DNA of 54,982 nucleotides. Source: REDI01 sp038123735. Lineage in GTDB: Bacteria > Myxococcota_A > UBA796 > GCA-2862545. The stretch lies in NCBI GenBank assembly GCA_038123735.1, contig JAYPAP010000007.1, positions 1-54,982 on the forward strand, read 5' to 3'. The position numbers and the translations under genes were made by a program. How positions within the stretch are numbered: position 1 is the stretch's first letter; the number at the start of each line of letters is the position of its first letter. The notes below the pieces were generated by a model that was not told where the DNA came from, searched no databases, and saw nothing but the letters and a program-made list of their open reading frames with translations. Positions 42,197 to 51,750 of the stretch are shown here, piece after piece.

Positions 42197-44374
42197 TTAC
42201 TCGCTCTCCACGTTGTTCGCGGCCTCTGCGGCCTCAAGAACCGCCTTGATCGCTCCGGTAAGCGCCCCCCCGACGGGTAGGACTTCCCGAGCAAGCTCAG
42301 CAGCCAGTTGCGAATCTCCTTGATTATGGGCGTCTACCGCAACACTGTACATCGCATATGCCGCGGCCGGATGTTCGGAACCCAATAATGTCGCGCTACG
42401 ACGTGCGGCTCGAACGCGAGAGGGCAGTTCGGTAGCCAACTCGGCCAACATCGCGAATGCCCGACCGGCAATTTCCTGTTCTCCGCCGGCCTCCGCCAGG
42501 TCCGCCGCCGCGACCATCCTCTGCACATGATTGGGTAGGCCGAGATCTCGAGACACCATCGCAGCCGCAAAACGCGCCTTAATACGCAGTGATTCGTCAC
42601 CACAATCCAGTCCATCGCGCTCCGCAGCCTCCAGCAGCTGCAACCCACGCGCACTAGGAGCCGACCGCCCCAACATCAGCCGAGACCACCCTCTGCTCCG
42701 CCTGGCGGTGTCGAGATAGCCCTGGTCTCCAATCTGCTGAAAGGCCGAAACTGCTTCGTCGAAATGCGCCTCCGCACTCTCGTATTTTCCGGTATTATAG
42801 TCGTCTTTACCGCGAACATATGCTGCCTCTCCTGCCTTGAATGCTCTCTGCCGAGAGGCCACAGCCTCAAGGGCTTCATCCCGTGGACCCGCACTGGCAC
42901 CGGGACTCGTAAGACCCATCGCAGTCATCGCCTCTGCTGCATTCTCACGAGCGCGCAGGGCGACTCGCCGACCCGAAGGCAGTCCGCTCGCGAGAGCAAG
43001 GTTCGCCCCTGATAAAAAGGCATCTACAGCCTCTGATAATTGACCATGACGAGCCAAGCCTAGCCCGCGCGCCACCGCAATATGCGCTGGGCCAAGCCGC
43101 TCATTAAATCGACCAAACGCCCTGGCGGCAGCCTGCTCCGCCTTCACTTGCTGGTTGTTGTCCACCCCCGCCCACAAGCTCACTCGATAGGTCTGGACGC
43201 GAGCCTCGTCGGCCCATTGCGATGCCTGGGCATAGGTCGCACTGGCCTCCTGGAACGCTCGGTCAGCGGCGGCGGAATCTCCCCTTTGTTCGAATATCAG
43301 GCCGTTGACCTCCGAAATCCGCGCCAGCTGCAATTCACGGTCATGCCCACCCGCCCGCCGACGAGCCACCATGAGTTGATTTTCGGCTTGATCCAACTCC
43401 TTTAGCCGGGTGGCGACCCGAGCGGCTTCTACGCGATAGGCGACTTCTTGGACGCGCATCGACGTCGACGCCACCAGCCCGATGGCCTCCTGAAAGTGAA
43501 CCAGAGCCGACTCGAATTGTCCGGACAGCCGAAATAGTGTGCCAAGCTCCGCAATAATCGCTGCCGTCTCTCGGACGAGTCCACCTTCGCGGGCCAGAGC
43601 CAAGGCCTCTCTCAGGACCACACTCGCCCGTGCGTGGTCGGACTCCGCCCGAAGTACGAGTCCCGTAGAGAGTTTGCTCCGAACCAGCGTTCGTCGATCC
43701 TGCGGAGTTTCAGGCGGAATCGCAGCCCGCGCCCCCGCCACATCTCCTGCACGCAGTCGCGCCGAAACGAGGTCCACGGATGCCGGTCCATTGCCACCGT
43801 TCAGCCTCGCATCTAAGCGCGCGAGGTTGGCACGGGCCACATGCACAATGTCGGCAGCACCATGGTATTCACCGAGTTGTTTTGCCCGAGAGAGTTCTCG
43901 TTGGGCGGCATCGAGGGTCCCCTCGTCCATGTAGATCTGCGCTCGATTGAGAGCGATCCGAGCGATCAAGATCTGATTCTCGTTAGACCTGGCGTTGCTT
44001 TCCGCGCGGTCCAGCTCCCTCAATGCCTGTGTTCCTTGACCTTTATCGGCATAAACGAGCCCCATCAGGGCCATCACATCTCCAGCGGTGCGAGGATCCC
44101 CTTGGGCGCGCTCCACGGCAATCTCGCACTTTCTTAAATTCCCAGCCTCATACCAAGCCAACGCTTCGAGTAGCCTCAGCCCTCGCCTCGGGGACGCATC
44201 AGCCAACGCCTCAAACCCTGCCGCCGCGTCGACATAATTGGCCTCGTTCATGTTCTGCATGGCAACAGCCAGCGCCGCAGAAGGATCCTCATCGAAGATG
44301 ATCTGCGTCTCGGAGTTTGGAAGCTGGACACTGTCAGCAGCGACGGACGGTAGGAGCAGGAACCAGAGCCACAT
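42197..44374 (-). CDS. Large exported TPR-repeat protein
   Basis: 725 aa. A short signal peptide (WLWFLLLPSVAADS) is followed by TPR-type helical pairs along nearly the whole length, for example AALAVAMQNMNEANYVDAAA, RGLRLLEALAWYEAGNLRKC and FESALVHFQEAIGLVASTSM. No catalytic domain is visible. Such proteins are common periplasmic scaffolds in Myxococcota-like genomes. The gene is rich in Ala, Arg and Glu codons. It is followed after four bases by the IF2_N/coiled-coil gene, so the two are probably co-transcribed even though their compartments should differ. Confidence 0.75.
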   Translation of the reverse strand: MWLWFLLLPSVAADSVQLPNSETQIIFDEDPSAALAVAMQNMNEANYVDAAAGFEALADASPRRGLRLLEALAWYEAGNLRKCEIAVERAQGDPRTAGDVMALMGLVYADKGQGTQALRELDRAESNARSNENQILIARIALNRAQIYMDEGTLDAAQRELSRAKQLGEYHGAADIVHVARANLARLDARLNGGNGPASVDLVSARLRAGDVAGARAAIPPETPQDRRTLVRSKLSTGLVLRAESDHARASVVLREALALAREGGLVRETAAIIAELGTLFRLSGQFESALVHFQEAIGLVASTSMRVQEVAYRVEAARVATRLKELDQAENQLMVARRRAGGHDRELQLARISEVNGLIFEQRGDSAAADRAFQEASATYAQASQWADEARVQTYRVSLWAGVDNNQQVKAEQAAARAFGRFNERLGPAHIAVARGLGLARHGQLSEAVDAFLSGANLALASGLPSGRRVALRARENAAEAMTAMGLTSPGASAGPRDEALEAVASRQRAFKAGEAAYVRGKDDYNTGKYESAEAHFDEAVSAFQQIGDQGYLDTARRSRGWSRLMLGRSAPSARGLQLLEAAERDGLDCGDESLRIKARFAAAMVSRDLGLPNHVQRMVAAADLAEAGGEQEIAGRAFAMLAELATELPSRVRAARRSATLLGSEHPAAAYAMYSVAVDAHNQGDSQLAAELAREVLPVGGALTGAIKAVLEAAEAANNVESE

Positions 44375-44459
44375 GCTGGACTGCTATCCCGCTGAAGCAT
44401 ACGACGGGAACCACTGGCCCACACCGGGATTCGAACGAACCCACAGGGCGGGAGTTGGT

Positions 44460-45628
44460 GTGAAAAACTACAATATCCTGGACTTAAGTCGTGTCCTCGC
44501 GGGTCCTTGGGCCGTCCAGCACTTGGCGGACCAAGGGGCGAATGTCATCAAAGTGGAACCCCCAACCGGCGACGAGACCCGGCACTTCGGCCCATTCGAG
44601 GTGGGGACCTCTACCTATTTTCTGTGTGCAAACCGCAACAAGCGCTCGATTTGCTTAGACCTCAAGACCGAGGCCGGACGGTCGGTACTCCGTGCTCTCG
44701 TAGGTTGGGCGGATGTTATCGTCGAAAACTTCCGGCCAGGCGTCATGGAACGGCTTGGATTCGCGTGGCCCGTGATTCACGACCTCAATCCACGCGCGAT
44801 CATGGTCTCCATCTCCGCATTCGGCGTCGGCGACCCAGAATGGGCGGCAAGACCGGGGTATGATCTTCTTATTCAACATATGGGAGGCCAGACTTCGATG
44901 ACTGGCAACCCTGGCGACCCACCGCTCAAACACCCGACGTCTATCGCCGACCAAGTTGCTGGATTATACGCGGTCCAAGCGATTTTACAGGCTCTACTGC
45001 ATCGCCATGAAACCGGAGAGGGCCAACACATCATGGTGAATATGATGCAGGCTCAGGCGGCTGGACTCGCCTACCACGCAAGCCGGTATGCAGCCACGGG
45101 TAATCTGGCCTCACAACAGGGCAATAGCCATGCCGGGATCGTTCCCTATGATACCTACCGCTGCGCTGACGGATGGGTTGTGGTCGCGTGCGCGAATGAT
45201 GCGACCTTCGCTCGACTTACTGAAGCCCTGGATCTCCCTCGGAATCCAAATTGGGTCACCAATGCAGGTCGACTCAAGGACCGCGAAGCGGTGGACCATG
45301 CCATTACTGAACGCTGCAAAATCGGGTCAAAACAGGTGTTCATCCAAACACTTCAGAGTGCCCGAGTGCCCTGCGGACCGGTGCTTCAGCCCGATGAGAC
45401 CTTGTCACATCCTTCGGTGACGCTCATTGAAGTCCCCCACCCCAGCCTCGGCGCTCTTCGGCTACCGGGTCCCGTCATTCAGACGGCGTCTACAGTCGCG
45501 ACACATCAGGNNNNNNNNNNCTCGATGAGCACCGCGATGCGATTCTCTCCGAACTCGGCTTCGACGCATCCACCGTCAATGAATTGGTACGAGCCGGTGC
45601 CTTTCCCGCACATAGCGACCAAACCTAA
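44460..45628 (+). CDS. Family III acyl-CoA transferase (CaiB/BaiF type), interrupted by gap
   Basis: Moves CoA between carboxylic acids through a covalent aspartyl intermediate. It begins NILDLSRVLAGPWAVQHLAD, then GANVIKVEPPTGDETR, NRNKRSICLDL, VENFRPGVMERLG and PGYDLLIQHMGG, the standard family order; the nucleophilic Asp is the one in GYDLLIQ or the adjacent helix. The ten-N gap at 45511 falls near the C-terminus; beyond it LDEHRDAILSELGFD and a stop at 45628 fit the family's end. The start is GTG at 44460 behind GGGAG. A 22-base tRNA-3'-end-like stretch lies just upstream. Substrate unknown. Confidence 0.9.
45511..45520. other. Assembly gap (10 N) in the CoA-transferase gene
   Basis: Placeholder gap in the C-terminal region of the CoA transferase. 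The flanks are in different phases, as expected if the true length is two more than a multiple of three. Confidence 0.95.
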
Positions 45629-45719
45629 CAAGAAGCCCACCACCCGCGACTTTCACGCGCGCTGGGATGGTGGTATGACCGTGTGGGGTTGTGGTTCGCA
45701 ACCGGGAGGAGAGCCGTAA

Positions 45720-46811
45720 ATGACGCCTTTCATTCGCGTAATGGCAGCAGGTACGTCGGTCATCCTGGCGAGTTCTGCCCCGTCACACGCGGAGCCCAAC
45801 CCAAGCCTGGATGTAGGCAAGACGGTCGCAGTTGTCATTGGGATCAGCGCTTATAGCAATCTGCCAAGCGCCGCGGAGCTCGATTTCGCACGGGCTGACG
45901 CCAAATCTGTAGCCCAACAGCTAGAAGCGACCCTCGATGTGTCGCAGGTATTTTCGCTGGGTGATGGAAAAGCAACCAAGGGTGGCATTTCGAATACGCT
46001 GCGCACTGAAGTCGCCCAGCTCGTCGGCGAAAAAGACACCTTAATCGTCTATATTGTCGCGCATGGGATCGGTCAGGATCTGGACATGCCCGTGATTCTT
46101 GCCCACGACTCCACCTTGGAGCAAGGCCAAGATGATGGCTTTGAACTGAACGCCTTCGCGAGCGACCTCCAGACGTGGATTCAGGCTGGCCGAGTGGTCA
46201 TCGTCACGGATGTCATTCACTCCAACAACCTCGACGGGATTTACTTCTATGGTCCAGCAGCGTCTGACTGGCCCAAGCTCAAAGAGAATTGGCTCGTCAT
46301 CTCGGCGAGTAAAGCTCAGACGCCAACTGAAGATGGTCAATTCGCTCCAATCTTTTCGTCTGCGATGAGCACTGGTGCTGACCAGGATGAGGATGGCATC
46401 ATCACCGCCGGCGAGCTCAGCGAAGCACTCACTATCCGCGGTGAGCAATTCGGCATCACGCCCGACTTCAATGGAACGTACCAACCCGACCTACCGCTCG
46501 TCCGTCTCGCTGACGCCCCGGCCGCAGGGACCGAGACCGCTCGCGTGGTGATCGCGTACCCAGACCTGCAGATTGGAGCCGCCAAGTTCGTGTGGTCTGG
46601 AGGGCGCGACCACCGTATACAATGCGCTAATTTACCACAAAAGACCTGCACTCCCGCCTGCTACGTTCGAGAGGTCGCTGCCGGCCCGTGCGCACTGTCC
46701 GGGACCTATGGGGAGCAACAACTCCGCGGTGAATTGCCGCTCGTGCAAGATGGCAAGTACGAGTGCTATCCAAACGCAAATAGAGCTCTTACCTGCCAAA
46801 GGTCCAAATAG
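45720..46811 (+). CDS. Exported caspase-fold (peptidase C14-like) protein lacking the catalytic cysteine
   Basis: 363 aa with a signal peptide to about residue 24. Residues about 34-185 follow the bacterial caspase-like fold: TVAVVIGISAYSNLP, ARADAKSVAQQLEAT, then DTLIVYIVAHGIG with the catalytic-position His115. The strand that normally ends DACHSG reads VVIVTDVIHSNN (residues 159-170), with Ile166 in place of Cys. I infer a pseudo-caspase. Residues 220-231 (DQDEDGIITAGE) form a perfect EF-hand loop. The C-terminus has a Cys-rich segment (CANLPQKTCTPACYV, then CALSG, YECYPNANRALTC), probably disulfide-bonded. GGAGG lies upstream of the ATG. Confidence 0.75.
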   Translation: MTPFIRVMAAGTSVILASSAPSHAEPNPSLDVGKTVAVVIGISAYSNLPSAAELDFARADAKSVAQQLEATLDVSQVFSLGDGKATKGGISNTLRTEVAQLVGEKDTLIVYIVAHGIGQDLDMPVILAHDSTLEQGQDDGFELNAFASDLQTWIQAGRVVIVTDVIHSNNLDGIYFYGPAASDWPKLKENWLVISASKAQTPTEDGQFAPIFSSAMSTGADQDEDGIITAGELSEALTIRGEQFGITPDFNGTYQPDLPLVRLADAPAAGTETARVVIAYPDLQIGAAKFVWSGGRDHRIQCANLPQKTCTPACYVREVAAGPCALSGTYGEQQLRGELPLVQDGKYECYPNANRALTCQRSK

Positions 46812-46814
46812 CCA

Positions 46815-48689
46815 TCACTTGAGGGACGGCATTCCGGGTAGATAAGCCGCGACGCCACCGGCTGATTGGATCTCGCGCATGACGCGAACCTCTTCGAGAG
46901 CCTCTTCAAGCCCCTCGATAGGCATCTCCAACCGGACGACGGGAGGTGTCGCTACCTCACCTTCTTCCCCGACCAACTCCTCAACGAAGGATTCGACGAA
47001 ACTCTTCTTCTTGGGGATCACTCGCAAACCAGGGGCATCAACGCCAGCCAGATCTCTCGCCTTCACCAGCGCGTCTTCAAGTCCTCCGAGCTGGTCCACC
47101 AGACCTCGAGCACCGATCGCTTGCGAGCCCGTCCAAACGCGCCCCTGGGCAACGCCTTCCACTGCGTCCACGCTCTGACCTCGCCCGTCTGCCACCATCT
47201 GAACGAAGTCAGCATAAGTATCGTCTACGAACTCCTGCAGGATCCTTCGGTCCCCCTCATCGTGCTCCGAGGTCATGTCCATGATGTCTGCGCGCTCTCC
47301 ACGCTTGTACGTGTGCGACGCGAGCTTGAGGCTCTCCATGGTGCCGCTCACATCAAAAAACAGGCCGAACACCCCGATACTGCCGGTGATGGTTGTTGGC
47401 TGCGAAATGATCCAGTCCGCATTGGCGCTCATCATGTAGCCGCCGCTGGCCGCGTAATCGGCCATGGAGATCACCACAGGTTTCCCGGCCTCTCTCAAGA
47501 GCTCAACTTCGCGATTCATCATATCTGCCGCCAGCGCAGAGCCGCCCGGGCTATTCACCCGTATCACCACGGCTTTGACCGAGTCATCCTCGAGAGCTGC
47601 CCGAGTCCATCGCCGGAACCGACCATCGAAAAGGCCTTCGTTGCCTCCGAATGGGTCGTTGCTGCCCTGGCCAGGTAAGATCGTGCCCTCAGCGAAGATC
47701 ACCGCGATGCGATCCCCTGCATCGCTCGGCTTCACGTCCTTCCAGTACTCAGAAGCCTCGGTGAAGAGCGACTCGTCAAGGTCATTCACGTCGGACAAGC
47801 CCATCAACCCGTCGCGCCAATTCTCTGACCCAACGTCGCGCAGGTTCGCTAACAGCGCATCCTCATACGCCATTCCGGTAAGCATCCGGTTCTCAACGGC
47901 CTTCCGAGGCACGAGAGTTGGCTCATCGATCATGGCCTGGACCGTCTCCACCGACACGCCCCTCGCATCAGCGATCTCTTGAACGACGGTACCCCAAAGC
48001 CCATCTAACAAGAATTCATAGCTCTCTTTGGCCGCCTCAGATGGCTCCATCCGCTCGTAGGGCTCGATCGCGGTCTTGTAATCACCCACATGGACAATCC
48101 GCGGCTCGACACCAAGATAATCAAGAGCATCGTGGTAGTAAGTCACGCTCAGCGACTGCCCGAGAACCTGGGGGACACCACTGGGAGCGATGAGCAACTC
48201 ATCGCATGGACTTGCGAGATAGAAGTCTTTCATCGTCCAGATTTCGCCATAGGCCACACATGGCTTGTCGCTCTCCTTAAAGTCGACAATCGCCTCTCGT
48301 ACCTCGCGCGCCAGTCCCCAGCCCAGCATCGGAACCTGCATATTCAGGTATAACCCCGAAATTCGGTCATCATCACCAGCGCTTCGAATCACATGCGCGA
48401 GCTCGGTGGCGGTGAGTGGTAGGTCATCCGGCTCAGTAAAGATGTCTCCGGGAGATGGGGCATCCGTGATCGGCCCTGCAAGGTCCACTCTCAGGAAACT
48501 CCCATCAGCGACCTCGGCCTCTTCCTCGGCCCCAATCATAAAGATTGCGGCCCCCACGAGAACGCCGACGGCTCCGATCACCGCCACCGTAATGCCCCCT
48601 AAGACCAACATCATCGAACGGCCCGAGGACTTGTTCTGCCTCACTCGTTCCTTCAATGCTTCGCGTCTAGACGACTCTTCTTCCGACAT
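46815..48689 (-). CDS. sppA: Signal peptide peptidase SppA, long (67K) type
   Basis: Membrane-anchored Ser-Lys protease that degrades cleaved signal peptides. 624 aa, matching the two-domain tandem form. One N-terminal membrane helix (MMLVLGGITVAVIGAVGVLV). The general-base Lys is in DYKTAIEPYERM (N-terminal repeat) and the nucleophilic Ser in ADYAASGGYMMSANADWI (C-terminal repeat), both as in E. coli. The AVVIRVNSPGGSALA strand is typical. The ATG follows GGGGGAG. It is convergent with the caspase-like gene, with three bases between stops. Confidence 0.95.
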   Translation of the reverse strand: MSEEESSRREALKERVRQNKSSGRSMMLVLGGITVAVIGAVGVLVGAAIFMIGAEEEAEVADGSFLRVDLAGPITDAPSPGDIFTEPDDLPLTATELAHVIRSAGDDDRISGLYLNMQVPMLGWGLAREVREAIVDFKESDKPCVAYGEIWTMKDFYLASPCDELLIAPSGVPQVLGQSLSVTYYHDALDYLGVEPRIVHVGDYKTAIEPYERMEPSEAAKESYEFLLDGLWGTVVQEIADARGVSVETVQAMIDEPTLVPRKAVENRMLTGMAYEDALLANLRDVGSENWRDGLMGLSDVNDLDESLFTEASEYWKDVKPSDAGDRIAVIFAEGTILPGQGSNDPFGGNEGLFDGRFRRWTRAALEDDSVKAVVIRVNSPGGSALAADMMNREVELLREAGKPVVISMADYAASGGYMMSANADWIISQPTTITGSIGVFGLFFDVSGTMESLKLASHTYKRGERADIMDMTSEHDEGDRRILQEFVDDTYADFVQMVADGRGQSVDAVEGVAQGRVWTGSQAIGARGLVDQLGGLEDALVKARDLAGVDAPGLRVIPKKKSFVESFVEELVGEEGEVATPPVVRLEMPIEGLEEALEEVRVMREIQSAGGVAAYLPGMPSLK

Positions 48690-48759
48690 CTCTCCCCCAA
48701 GCAGCAGACAAGCCTAACCACCGACGGTCAAACTCCAACCACGAATGTGAGATGCTTGC

Positions 48760-49626
48760 CTATGCCGAGATTCGCGCCGCCTGGTGAGACGCTCGGTCGA
48801 TTCTGGCGATCACTTCCCCGACCTTTCCGCGCGACTTACCTTTGCGGGAAATAGCCCGGCTGACCATGGGTCTTGCCACGTACTCGAAGCCTTTCGCGAC
48901 CGGATAGAGGTCGGTGCGAACCACAGGCAGGTCGTGATTCGACAACACCACGGTGGCGCCTCGAATGGCAGCCAGACGCGCCATGTCAGCGAGGACCTCT
49001 TGCTCCACTTGTCCAAACCCACCGCCCGCATAGGTCGTGAACGAGGCCGTCTGAGACAATGGAACGTACGGCGGGTCGCAATACACCTGATCCCCTGCTC
49101 GAACATCTTGGAGGATTTCCTGGAATGGAGCAGTGATGAGCTCAGCATCCTGCAAGAGCGAACTCACCGCTCGAAAATGCGCCTCATCGGGAATTCCCAC
49201 CTTGGCATATCTTCCGATCGGTACGTTAAACTTACCGCTCCGATTTTCCCGATAGAGTCCGTTGAACCCGGCACGATTCAGCCAGATGAATCGGGCCGCA
49301 TGCTTCGGGCCCACCCATGGCCCTTCGTTAAATGCTTCGCGAACGCCGTAGTATGCATCCCGCCAATCCTCAATAGGAAAGGCCTCTAACTCCGCCAATA
49401 CGTCATCGACCTGGGTCTGGATCGCACGATGCATCTCGATGAGTTTAGAATTCACGTCAGCCAAAACAGCAGTTCGGACGTGGCCCTCAGCCCGCAAGTG
49501 CAGGTACACGGCACCAGAGCCCACGAACGGCTCGAAATAGGTCCCGCTACAAGGACCACCAAGCGCGTCTCGTATGCTAGCTGCAAGGCGAGCTTTTCCC
49601 CCAGCCCACTTCAGCAACGGTCGCAT
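48760..49626 (-). CDS. dam: Dam-type DNA adenine-N6 methyltransferase
   Basis: 288 aa from the ATG at 49626 behind GGGGGG; an upstream ATG would add atypical residues. It begins RPLLKWAGGKARLAASI, the Dam family N-terminus, then the AdoMet-binding FEPFVGSGAVYLHL, AVLADVNSKLIEMH, and the catalytic motif DPPYVPLSQTASFTTY. No restriction endonuclease gene lies beside it, so it appears to be a solitary (orphan) methylase. GATC is the expected target from family membership, not shown here. It is divergent from the single-helix protein. Confidence 0.92.
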   Translation of the reverse strand: MRPLLKWAGGKARLAASIRDALGGPCSGTYFEPFVGSGAVYLHLRAEGHVRTAVLADVNSKLIEMHRAIQTQVDDVLAELEAFPIEDWRDAYYGVREAFNEGPWVGPKHAARFIWLNRAGFNGLYRENRSGKFNVPIGRYAKVGIPDEAHFRAVSSLLQDAELITAPFQEILQDVRAGDQVYCDPPYVPLSQTASFTTYAGGGFGQVEQEVLADMARLAAIRGATVVLSNHDLPVVRTDLYPVAKGFEYVARPMVSRAISRKGKSRGKVGEVIARIDRASHQAARISA

Positions 49627-49760
49627 AAATCCCCCCCGTTGAGCTTCCATTTTACGTGTGCGATGTAAGATTGACGAGCGATCTTGCAGTGAATGCGCGG
49701 ATCGTTCGTACGTCCTATCGGTGTCGCGCATGCGATTTTGATCCTGAAATGGAGACAATC

Positions 49761-50381
49761 ATGAAGCCCTGGATGATTTGGCTTGGAGCAGGAATTGGCG
49801 GCATCGGACTTGCTGCACTTCTTTTTCCGTGGGTCGATGTGGAACCGATTTCGGATGATGGTGTTGAAATACCGGTTTCGTCCGAAAGTCTCGATCGCCG
49901 GCCTCCGCCCCGCGAAAGCACCAGCACCGCTACGTCGGAGCCAAAAAGTGTGAGTATCGAGACAGCTGACTCGGAAAACACCACGGAAACCGTCGAAAAT
50001 CAGCCGATCGATGTGGGTGGGGATTCGAATGACGCCCCGACCGGAGAACTTACCGGCCGCCAGGAACGCGCTGAACGACTCAAGCAGCCCGACATGGTGG
50101 CCGCCATGAACCTCACGTCTAAATGGCGTGCTTTGAACTACACAGTCGGTCAGATGGAGCATGACCCAATCGCCGACAATACGATGAATCGCGCCAAGGT
50201 CCTTCAGCAGGATTTGCGGAAATATCGTCGGGACCCCTCATCTTTTGAGTTTGACGAACTGCTCGCGCGCCAGCAACACATCATTGGCGAGCTCAAACAA
50301 ACCTCGTACTGGGGACCTGAGCTGGAGCAGATTGCAGACCGCATGACCCGCGCGGAGACAAACTACCGATCAGCAAATTAG
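49761..50381 (+). CDS. Membrane-anchored protein of unknown function
   Basis: 206 aa from an ATG behind GGAG (seven bases). One N-terminal membrane helix (MIWLGAGIGGIGLAALLFPW), then about 70 residues rich in Ser, Thr, Glu and Pro (low complexity), then a helical C-terminal domain of about 100 residues (RQERAERLKQPDMVAAMNLT and DRMTRAETNYRSAN). I do not recognise the family. It lies between the divergent methylase and the thiolase. Confidence 0.6.
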   Translation: MKPWMIWLGAGIGGIGLAALLFPWVDVEPISDDGVEIPVSSESLDRRPPPRESTSTATSEPKSVSIETADSENTTETVENQPIDVGGDSNDAPTGELTGRQERAERLKQPDMVAAMNLTSKWRALNYTVGQMEHDPIADNTMNRAKVLQQDLRKYRRDPSSFEFDELLARQQHIIGELKQTSYWGPELEQIADRMTRAETNYRSAN

Positions 50382-50475
50382 TCGGTATATAGCTGCATAG
50401 AGGACATAGCGACAACCGATCGACTTGACGGATCGACCGCAGCGCATGATGGGCATTCCCGCTCTGGAGGTTGGA

Positions 50476-51738
50476 ATGGGTCACGCACGCCGCGCATTCG
50501 TCATCGGTGGTCACATCACCCCGTTTATTGGTAAGAGTCACCCCGATTTTATCTGGAAACGCCACCCCGATTTCGGCAAGCGAGAGAACCCAACACTAGA
50601 AGAAACCATCGCGGCCGCAGTCAACGGTGCGCTCGAAGCGACCGGCACTGCCGCCGAGCTCATCGATAAGGCGTGGATCGGTAACTTTGTCGGCGAACTC
50701 TTCAGCAATCAAGGTCACCTCGGTGCCGCCGTCGTGGGCTCGAACCCTGGACTGATGTTCAAGCCAGTCATGCGCGTTGAGGGTGCCTGTGCGAGCGGTG
50801 GGCTCGCGTTCGCGTCTGCTGTTGAGTCTATCCAAGCAGGCGCAGACATCAATCTCGTCGTGGGTGCCGAAGTCCAGACCACCGCATCTGCGCGTACCGG
50901 CGGCGACTATCTGGCTCGCGCGTCGCACTATGCAACCCAGCGCCAGATCGATGACTTCACCTTCCCCGCCCTCTTCGCCTCCCGAATGAAGGCGTACTAC
51001 GGCGCTTTTGATGCCACAGAGGCCGATATCGGGCACTTCGCCAAGAAGGCGTATGACAATGCGAATCGCAACCCACTGGCCCATATGAAGGCGGTGCAGG
51101 TCTCCTTGGAGCCCTGCCAAGCCCCGAATGAGCGAAATGTTCAGTTTCTCTCAAACGAAGAACTCAAGGGATACCTCAAGGTTTCCGACTGCAGTCAAGT
51201 CTCTGATGGTGGCGCCGCAATGGTCGTCGTCAGTGAAGAGGGTCTGGCAAAGCTCGGAAAGACGGAGGCAGATGCGATCGAGGTCCTGCATGTCGAACAC
51301 ACGACGGGCAACCTCTACAACGATGGCGACCCACTCACGATGGCGACTACCGCCATGGCCGCCAATCGCGCCTACGCTGCCACTGGATTATCTGCGTCAG
51401 ACGTTCAGCTTGCTGAAGTCCATGACTGCTTCACCATCACCGAAGCACTGATGTACGAAGCGCTTGGATTTGCCCCTCAAGGTCGTGGCGCCGACCTCGT
51501 CAAGGACGGAACGACCCACATCGGTGGGAAACTGCCGGTAAACACGGGCGGTGGCTTGGTTGGATTCGGCCACCCGGTGGGAGCGACTGGCGTCAAGCAG
51601 GTCCTCGAGATTTTCCGGCAAATGAAGGGACAATGCGGGGACTACCAGGTTCCTACCATTCCCAGCCTCGGGCTCACTGCCAACATGGGCGGGAACGATA
51701 AGACCGTGGTCCTATCCATGCTGCGCAATCTCGGATAA
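50476..51738 (+). CDS. Thiolase-family protein (SCPx/acetyl-CoA acetyltransferase type)
   Basis: 420 aa. The nucleophilic Cys is in EGACASGGLAF near residue 110. The second motif is VHDCFTITEALMYE, of the SCPx kind, and the catalytic His is in FGHPVGATG near residue 374. The N-terminus (RRAFVIGGHITPFIGK) is family-typical. The start is the ATG at 50476 behind GGAGG. SCPx-type thiolases cleave branched or bulky 3-ketoacyl-CoAs or condense acyl-CoAs; the direction here is unknown. It is convergent with the exported gene at 51751. Confidence 0.92.
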   Translation: MGHARRAFVIGGHITPFIGKSHPDFIWKRHPDFGKRENPTLEETIAAAVNGALEATGTAAELIDKAWIGNFVGELFSNQGHLGAAVVGSNPGLMFKPVMRVEGACASGGLAFASAVESIQAGADINLVVGAEVQTTASARTGGDYLARASHYATQRQIDDFTFPALFASRMKAYYGAFDATEADIGHFAKKAYDNANRNPLAHMKAVQVSLEPCQAPNERNVQFLSNEELKGYLKVSDCSQVSDGGAAMVVVSEEGLAKLGKTEADAIEVLHVEHTTGNLYNDGDPLTMATTAMAANRAYAATGLSASDVQLAEVHDCFTITEALMYEALGFAPQGRGADLVKDGTTHIGGKLPVNTGGGLVGFGHPVGATGVKQVLEIFRQMKGQCGDYQVPTIPSLGLTANMGGNDKTVVLSMLRNLG

Positions 51739-51750
51739 ACAAGTTACAAC

